DNA of 64,000 nucleotides, from positions 261,762,425 to 261,826,424 of the forward strand of contig NC_081415.1 of NCBI RefSeq assembly GCF_030272615.1, given 5' to 3'. How positions within the stretch are numbered: position 1 is the stretch's first letter; every line of letters begins with the position of its first letter. Made by a program: the position numbers and the translations under genes. Shown one piece after another: positions 57,557 through 64,000 of this stretch. The notes under the pieces were generated by a model that did not search any database, was not told where the DNA came from, and saw nothing but the letters and a program-made list of their open reading frames with translations. Source of the stretch: Cryptomeria japonica. Taxonomy: Eukaryota > Streptophyta > Pinopsida > Cupressales > Cupressaceae.

Positions 57557-58279
57557 GGCAAGGTTAATTTAGTCTTTACTTTCTACATTTGCTTATCATA
57601 TATTTTATTTCCTAAACGCATTGCATTCACAATCCTCATAGCATATAGTCTCTGAATTCGTATATAGCTGCATCAATAAGCAAGGAAATTGTCTTAGTCA
57701 TTCACATGTTTTCACTAAAAGGAGCAAAGGTTGTCTCATTTCCTAGATACTAGTACATGAAGTTTTTAGGTCTTAGGTCATTCATCTTCAATGTCACCTT
57801 GTGATTGAGCTTTATCCATGGTTGTGTAGAGGTTTTAGTATTGAGCCTTGTTACCCAAAATCTATTGATTGCTATATATCTCACAAATTAATCAATAGCT
57901 CTAAGTCATTACAAATACCTTGTTGGTCATGTGGCTACTGAAAAATCCAAATTTCTACTTCAACACCGTTGTAATCGTCATACCCAAGTAGGTTTCATTA
58001 CTTACAAATCAAGGCAAGAAAATAATAGAAAAAAATGCTATGCCAAAATCCATATCAAAATATCAAGGCCAAAAAAGAAAAGATACATAACTGAAATATC
58101 ATGCATACAAGTGCAATAAAAGCTTGACTATGGGAACATGCAAGTAACTCCATCAGGGCTATGGATGCCTGCAAGAGATTACAGTGTATAACCCTGTCAG
58201 AGCTATAAACGTCTAACTAGCATCGAGGCTCTATCCAGGATTCTTTTGAAGTTATAATAACTCACGTAGCTAGAGAATT
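57557..58279 (+). mobile_element. Gypsy 3' region, non-coding
   Basis: Follows the integrase. Non-coding and fairly AT-rich; holds TCAGGGCTATGGATGCC near 58151 and similar phrases. No clear PPT or LTR. It is cut by A6 at 58280. Confidence 0.45.
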
Positions 58280-59764
58280 TGTCAGACCCCTAGAATTTCT
58301 CAGACCTTTATTTCCTCATTGATGGTTAGATGTTATTTTAAAGGATTATTGACAATTGACTAACACATTTATTTTGTGCGTGAGATGCATTATGTATATG
58401 TTATCATGTTTGCAAGTGTATGGGTGCGAGGAGGTGATTTTCCTTCACTCACTTCGGTGAGACCGGGAACATCATGATTCTCCTCCACCGATGTGTCTAT
58501 CGTGTTTGAATATATATGTGTATGCATGAATTGGTGATGCAGGATTTGCAAGTACAAGGTACTGACTTCACCCGGTCCCATAGGTCTAAGTGTACCTAGA
58601 TAATTTGATGGAAGTGGAGGAGATAGTCTTAAGGCCCTAAGTTTCACCTCTAGCCTTTCTCATTACTAAGCAGTGTCAGTCGTCGGTCAACCTTCCCTTT
58701 TGTTGGTATGTGGGTCGTGTTTTTGTTTTGCTTTGTTGTTTGTGTGTTATGCATTTATCTAAATTAATTTTAAAATAAATGATTAAGTGTATTTTAATAT
58801 TTTAATAGATTAATCAATTGCTTTATTTGAATAGTTAAAAATTGAATTGTTAAGATAAATAGTGGAATGTTATATTATGTGTTTTTAATTGATTTAAAAA
58901 AAAGGAATAAAGTTGTTTTATTTTTATGTATATTTAATGGTTAATTGATTTTCATGTTTGTGGAAAAAGGGAAATGATTTTAGTTTGAAAATTTAAATAA
59001 AGTGCATTCTTTTGAAAAACAAATATATATTGCAATTTTTATTTTAAAAGTTTTAAATTGTGACCTAAAAGATATTTTTGAGGAGGAAATTTTCATATAA
59101 TCTAAAATTTTCCCAAAAACATTTCATTATGCAATTTGTGAAAAACATTATGGAAACCTCTGTGTATGGTTTTGGACTGGAAATTATTGGTTGAAGACTC
59201 TGGTTGGTGTTTTGAGCCTTTCTCTTCTTCAACTTTGTCTTCTTGGAAAGCTTACTAGGTTGGTGTATTGATTTTTTTTAGTTGGGTAAAATTTTGGTTT
59301 TAATCAGCTCTTTGTTGAGTTGTGGGTTGAGTTTGCAAGAAATTTAAATTAGTGTATTTTTAATTTCCCCTTTTGGTTGTTAATTTTTATTTCTCCATTG
59401 TTGATTTAATTGGGGTTATGCTGCCAATTTTTTTAATTTTGGGCAAACCTCGGAAATTTGGGGAAATAGAAAATTGTTGTTTGTTGAAAGAAATGGAAAA
59501 CAAAAATAACCTTATACCATGTTTGGTGTTTTAAAACCCCTGTTGTTTTTTAAACAATTGATATGAAATTTTGTTGGGGTTTGATTTTTAAAATTACTAG
59601 TTAAAAAAATATATATTGGGTTTTATAGTTGCTGGAAAAATTTGCTTTTTGGGTTATATAGTTGGTGTTTAAAAAAAAATTTACCAGTTCATATTTTGAG
59701 TTGAACTGGGTTTTTTAAAAAAAAATTAAAAATATTGAAAAAATATATGTATATTAAAATATTA

Positions 59765-59960
59765 TTTAATGGTATGGGGGGGAGGGGGGGAGAGGGTGTC
59801 GATGGACCACATCCCCATGGCATGGGAGTCGTGGCTCCCCACGGCCATGGGAGTGGCCACGGCAATGTCAACCACATTGTGGTCCACCCACAGCCAAAGG
59901 TTGTAGGGAGGGCCACATCATGGCCCACAGCCACCATCCTACCCCTTGTTTTAGGGGATG
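59765..59960. repeat. GC island of A6
   Basis: A G-run, then dyad-rich sequence with CCCCATGGCATGGGAG, GGCCATGGGAGTGGCC and CACATTGTGG. A-rich tracts precede (59710-59760) and T-, A- and TA-rich tracts follow. The 78- and 82-codon frames on either strand are composition artefacts. Confidence 0.65.
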
Positions 59961-60039
59961 CATGGCATTAAGAATACTACGTGGGGTTTTTAAAAGTTTT
60001 TATTTTTTTTTATTTTTTTTTTAAATAATCTTAATTAAT

Positions 60040-60045
60040 TAAAAA

Positions 60046-60087
<42 letters not shown>
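60040..60087. repeat. Poly(A)-(TA)n microsatellite
   Basis: An A-run followed by alternating TA, just past the A6 island. Confidence 0.85.
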
Positions 60088-60183
60088 TTTTTTTTGTGGA
60101 GAAAAATATAGTTTGGAAAATAGGAAAAATAAAAAAGGTTATTGCATTTTGGGAAAAAGAAAATATTAGATTTAGTATATAAA

Positions 60184-60188
<5 letters not shown>

Positions 60189-60221
<33 letters not shown>
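60189..60221. repeat. (TA)n microsatellite
   Basis: About 33 bp of alternating AT in A6. Confidence 0.85.
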
Positions 60222-60223
<2 letters not shown>

Positions 60224-60610
60224 TTTTGATTTGTAGTGAAATGGTTATTATTAAATGGTTTATTTTGAAACTTAGAGAAGTTAGAAGACTTAGTCAATTT
60301 TGTTTTTAAATGAAAGAGAAAAAAATTGTTATTCTAGATTAGCGAAGGTGCTTGTTTTAATTTGATTGTTTTCGCATTTAATTTGGAAACTGCAAGTCAA
60401 TGGTTTAATAGAACTTGACATTTCCATGTGATATTTTTCATTGGTCGGTCATGTCACTTGACTAAGTTTTGTCAGTTGTTTTAACCTACGTGCAAGGGCT
60501 TGTATGGTCAAGTGTTTTCTATTCCCTTGAACTTCGTTATGTAACTTTGTTTGGTACCTTGGTTTTCAAGTTCATTAGGACAATTTGTTTAGTGTCATAA
60601 GGGAGAGTGG

Positions 60611-60662
60611 CTTTTGGCTGGGGGTCGTGCCCAAAGAGGTTAGCAAGATAACCCCTCGAAAG
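60611..60662 (+). promoter_or_regulatory. Conserved LTR hairpin (A6 copy)
   Basis: CTTTTGG (60611-60617) pairs with TCGAAAG (60656-60662) using two G-U pairs. The loop contains GTGCCC. Confidence 0.6.
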
Positions 60663-61319
60663 TTGTATAAGTAAGTGATAACCTAATAATACATTAGGGC
60701 TTTGGGTAGATGAAACATTAAGTAAGATAATTATACCTCGCTCATGGTTGAGTGCTAGTATAGACTCAGGATGCAGTGAGAAAGCTTGGAATGGCAAACC
60801 AACAACCTTGTCCTCATGAAAGGATTGTTTGGGTCCACGTGAGACTTGGATGGGGCCGGGGCTCCGAGAGAGGTTACCAAGATAACCCAGGATGGGGGTC
60901 AGGACCTATGAAGGTATGTCGGGATAGCCATACCAAGCTATGTGATGACACTCTTCCCTTATGGTCACTAGTGTGTAGCCTTGTTGGTATCACCTGAGTT
61001 TTGTTGTGGAGTCATGTTTTGCGAGTTTATGCCTTATGTGAGTTTCTCGATATTGTGTTTCGACCATGTGTGTTTCGACCTTGTAGGTTGCTAGTGGGTC
61101 TTATTTATATCTCCTAGCACGTTGGGGTGGTTCTTTTTGAGCCACATGGTCGGGTGATAGTGCCACTTTCCATCAGGTGTGTTTATTCCTTCTTGCGGGA
61201 GTTGGCTTCACAAGTGTTCCAGTTGCACTTGGATTCGAGCGTCTTGTTATTCAGTTGGATCCTATTGTTATTTTGGATCATTCCTTGTATATCATGGACC
61301 TTATATGGTCAGTTGTAAT

Positions 61320-62950
61320 TGTATGCCAGCAATGTGGGATCAACCTGCAATAGAGAAGAACACTTCAAACATACACATGAAACACTGCATTAGAGTTAGA
61401 AATCAAAACAAAACAAAGCAATTTAATGAATCAAAACTCTTTAAAATCATTCCATGCTCCTCTATCTCTAAAGATCTCTAAGATTCAAGGTGGCCCTCGC
61501 TTGGAAGAGTACTTGATCCTCAAGATGACAACCTAGAGAACAATATTTAAATGATTCTAGGATCAAAATGGATGCAACTAAGATCCTAGTGAAAGCTAAG
61601 ATGATGGATTGAGATGAAATGCAAGATGCAAGACTAAATGCTCAAGATGATGAAGATATGAAACTAGGTTAATTCCAAATTGAAGATTAAATTATATTAG
61701 ATGAGTTAATTAAGCTAGAAAAGGATATGCATTTAAGCTAAATGAAACTAAAATGCTATGATATGAATGCTTGATGTTTGAAGATGACAAAGAGAGCTCC
61801 TTAACCTGTAAAATGACTACAAGTTTGATGCACAAAAGACTTGATATCTTTTGAAGAAAGAATGGGATCTATTTATAAGGAAAATAGGGCAATGGAGGGT
61901 TGAGATTGAATAATCTCAACAAGGGCTAGGATTGAAAGTTATCAATCCATGTGAGGGATTCAGTCCAATCTCAAGTTGACAAATGTCACCTTGAGAGGGC
62001 TTTAGAGGAGATGTAAGAGGCATTAAATGCCTGAGGAGACATGGAGGTTACATTAGGAGGTAAGTTTATGGTTAGGGTAGTGGATAATCAATGGACAAAG
62101 CCTTTACCCAAGGGGTAAACTCTTGTGCAAGGGTTAATAGGATAACTAGAGTCAAAGCCATGAGTGCTTGATGAGACCCTTGGGTTAGCTAAGGGTTAAA
62201 ATAGAGAGAAAGTCTCTAACCATGAGGGGAAGGTTGAGTTAACCATTAATGGTTAAGAAGACTTTGGGGACAAATTTGTCAGAGTCCTTCCAAATTTGGG
62301 GAACTCAACAAGATAGCTTGTTGAATGGATAAAGCCTTTATTGCTTTTAGAAGACTTTCCTCCAAAATTGAGAAGTGACCACCTCAAGTTTAGGGAAAGG
62401 ACATGATTAGGAGTTGATTAGGATAATTAAGAGAGTTTAGAAGAATCTAGAAGGCTCTAGAAGAGGTTTAGGAGGCAAGTGGGAGATGTAGGATTTTGCA
62501 AGTGGGTGGGGAAAAAGAATTTAATTGAAATAAAATTAATTTATTTCAACTGTTGGTTGCAACTTGCATTTGATAGATTAAAGAAATATTGATTTATTTA
62601 AATGTGATTTTTGATTTTGCAAGTGGGTGGTTTTAATTAAATGTAAATTTAATTAAAAATGGCTAGAAGGGGAATTTTAATTAAATGTAAATTTAATTAG
62701 ATTTTAATTAAATGTAAATTTAATTAGATTTTAATTAAATGTAAATTTAAATAAATGGCTTAGAAAGGTGGATTTAATTAAATGGCTTAGATAGAAAAAG
62801 GGAAATATTAATCAAATCTTTAATTTGATTAATGATCAATTAGAAGAATAGGGATATTAATTAAATCTTAATTTAATTAATTGGAAGAAATAGGGACAAT
62901 TAAATGAATAAAATTCACTTAATTTTTTGTGCAACTTTTAGGTGTCTATA
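61320..62950 (+). mobile_element. LTR-like insertion in A6, 1,631 bp, TSD GTAAT
   Basis: GTAAT lies on both sides (61315-61319 and 62951-62955). The insert starts TGTATGCC and ends TTTTAGGTGTCTATA, close to the gypsy LTR end at 53688. It carries a candidate TATA region TATTTATAAGG near 61868 and, towards its end, several AATTAAATGTAAATTTAATT repeats (62630-62750). No PBS or PPT is attached, so it looks like a solo LTR. Confidence 0.6.
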
Positions 62951-63458
62951 GTAATTATTTGATATGTATTCTGTCATGGAAAGATGTAAATTGTAATGTA
63001 AACATCATCTGATCTTTTGAGACTTAGTGATTTAGTGGAATGTAATGTATTTCTATCTTATGATGCAAAACAAATGTGTGAATGGGAATTAAATGTTAAA
63101 TGCATATGTTTTATTAGAATATTAGATGTAACGTAATTGATAGAATACTCATGAATGAACTTAGACATGTTAATAAAATCTCATACTAATGGTTGAATTA
63201 ATTATTGGTTAAATGTAATTATGTTTTTATGTTTAATCAACTTAATTGGATTAATTAATGCTAAGAAATGTTAGTTTAAACCATGATAGCCAAGTTGGGA
63301 AACCCTTTAGGTGTTAAGTTAAGTCTTTCGTTGTGTAATCTAAACATAATGTTAGCTTCATGTATCATTAAACTTATTAAAGTTTTTTTTTTTTAATATT
63401 TACACTCTTTTCAAGTGTTTCAGTTTAATCCCTTCGGGTTTCCTAGCGGGGCGTTACA
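62951..63458 (+). mobile_element. Family A LTR, copy A6, second part
   Basis: The remainder of A6, ending CTAGCGGGGCGTTACA at 63458. The flanking five bases (ATTTA) do not match those before 58280 (GAATT), so no TSD is present. Confidence 0.75.
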
Positions 63459-63994
63459 ATTTATAGGATTGCTTTCACCTTTTCAGGTTCCATCTCAATG
63501 CCTCTATTTGATACAATAAACCCCAAGAGTTTACCAGATGTTACTCTGAACACACTCTTTTTTGGGTTGAGTTGGACACTATATTGCTCAAGTCTGTTAA
63601 AGATTTTGGCCAAGACATCCAAATGATCATCCCTTATTTTGGATTTAGCTAGTAAGTCATTCACATAGTCTTCCATGATTCTATGTATCGTGTCATAAAA
63701 TAGGGTGGTCATTTATCTTTGATAAGTAGCGTCGGCGTTCTTGAGGCTGAACGACATCACATTCCAACAATATGTTCCCCAAGGACAAGTGAAAGTTGTT
63801 TTATGTTGGTCTTCTGGTGCAATCCTGATTTGATTATAACCAGAAAAACTATCCATGAGTGATAGCATTTCATTTCCAGTTTTCAGATCCACAATAATAT
63901 CTATTTTATGGAGTGGAAAATCATCCTTTGGACAGGCTTTGTTTAGATCTCTGAAGTCAATGCAGATTCTTATGCCTACAATGTGTTTAGTCAC
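63459..63994 (-). pseudogene. Gypsy reverse transcriptase fragment, broken
   Basis: Minus-strand frame with gypsy RT motifs: CIDFRDLNKACPKDDFPL (near 63930), LSLMDSFSGYNQI with the first catalytic Asp (near 63850), KTTFTCPWGTYCWNVMSFSL (near 63760), a TAA at 63713-63715, then MEDYVNDLLAKS (near 63665), where the YVDD active site reads YVND, and LGFIVSNRGIEMEPEKVKAI (near 63480). The frame is cut at its 3' side by A6. The rest of the gene would lie beyond 64000. The Asp to Asn change and the stop make it inactive. Confidence 0.88.
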
Positions 63995-64000
63995 TAGTAC

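Larger units (their letters stand above)
58280..61319 (+). mobile_element. Family A LTR, copy A6, first part
   Basis: Starts TGTCAGACCCC. The block at 58381-58600 (TTGCAAGTGTATGGGTGCGAGG, split here only for length) aligns with the reverse complement of 32640-32880 in A4, and the conserved block at 60590-60700 with A1. A GC island lies at 59765-59960. It is interrupted at 61320 and ends at 63458. About 3.54 kb without the insertion. Confidence 0.75.

Noticed and set aside
59689-59971. His/Gly/Pro-rich small proteins in A6
   Set aside because: Both strands are open across a dyad-rich GC island; composition artefact.
58275-63463. Clean TSD for A6
   Set aside because: GAATT and ATTTA do not match; shifting the boundary by one or two bases would break the TGT..ACA ends.

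Overview
This 64 kb window looks like intergenic heterochromatin from a large-genome seed plant. It is AT-rich and packed with nested Ty1/copia and Ty3/gypsy LTR retrotransposons. I see no host gene, tRNA, rRNA or CRISPR array. Every recognisable coding segment is retroelement gag, protease, integrase, reverse transcriptase (RT) or RNase H, and all are broken. The very long LTRs and deep nesting would suit a gymnosperm or another very large plant genome, but nothing here fixes the taxon.

Element boundaries were read from TG..CA-type ends, 5-bp target-site duplications (TSDs), primer-binding sites (PBS) and polypurine tracts (PPT). Names used here are: family A, LTRs of about 4 kb ending GGGGCATTACA or similar; families B and C, related LTRs that start TGTCA and end GGGTTATTACA or similar; Copia-1 and Copia-2; GP, a gag-protease element; and D, a short non-autonomous element.

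Layout. 1-5040: a plus-strand family A LTR (A1), split by a family B solo LTR (757-3311, TSD AAGTA). 5046-8208, 20367-20528 and 33106-34114: three pieces of one family C 3' LTR. Inserted into it are (i) an intact 12.15 kb non-coding element on the minus strand (8209-20361, TSD TTATG, two 4,221-bp LTRs that look almost identical), a LARD-type element of family A; and (ii) a minus-strand family A solo LTR (A4, 20529-33100). A4 is itself split by Copia-1 (20965-29066, TSD GATAC), whose 5' LTR carries a solo D LTR (22266-22633, TSD GTATA). 34115-34384 is a microsatellite. 34385-46468 is another plus-strand family A LTR (A5), split by GP (35782-46255, TSD ATGAT), whose gag is split by Copia-2 (37836-44036, TSD ACTTG). 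46469-51442 is a minus-strand relative of GP, split by a complete D element (46983-49754, TSD AATAT). 51443-58279 holds gypsy remnants, including an integrase of Tat/Athila type. 58280-63458 is a plus-strand family A LTR (A6), split by a 1.6 kb LTR-like insertion (TSD GTAAT). 63459-64000 is a minus-strand gypsy RT fragment running towards the window edge.

The main points of interest are: a hairpin conserved by G-U-compatible changes in every family A LTR copy; GC-rich islands bounded by A/T tracts that recur at matching places in unrelated non-coding retroelement domains; a gag-protease element whose pol is replaced by an acidic domain plus a tail frame; a strand-biased ACCGAG hexamer scattered through Copia-1; and a tandemly reiterated PPT/U3 junction in the Copia-1 LTRs.
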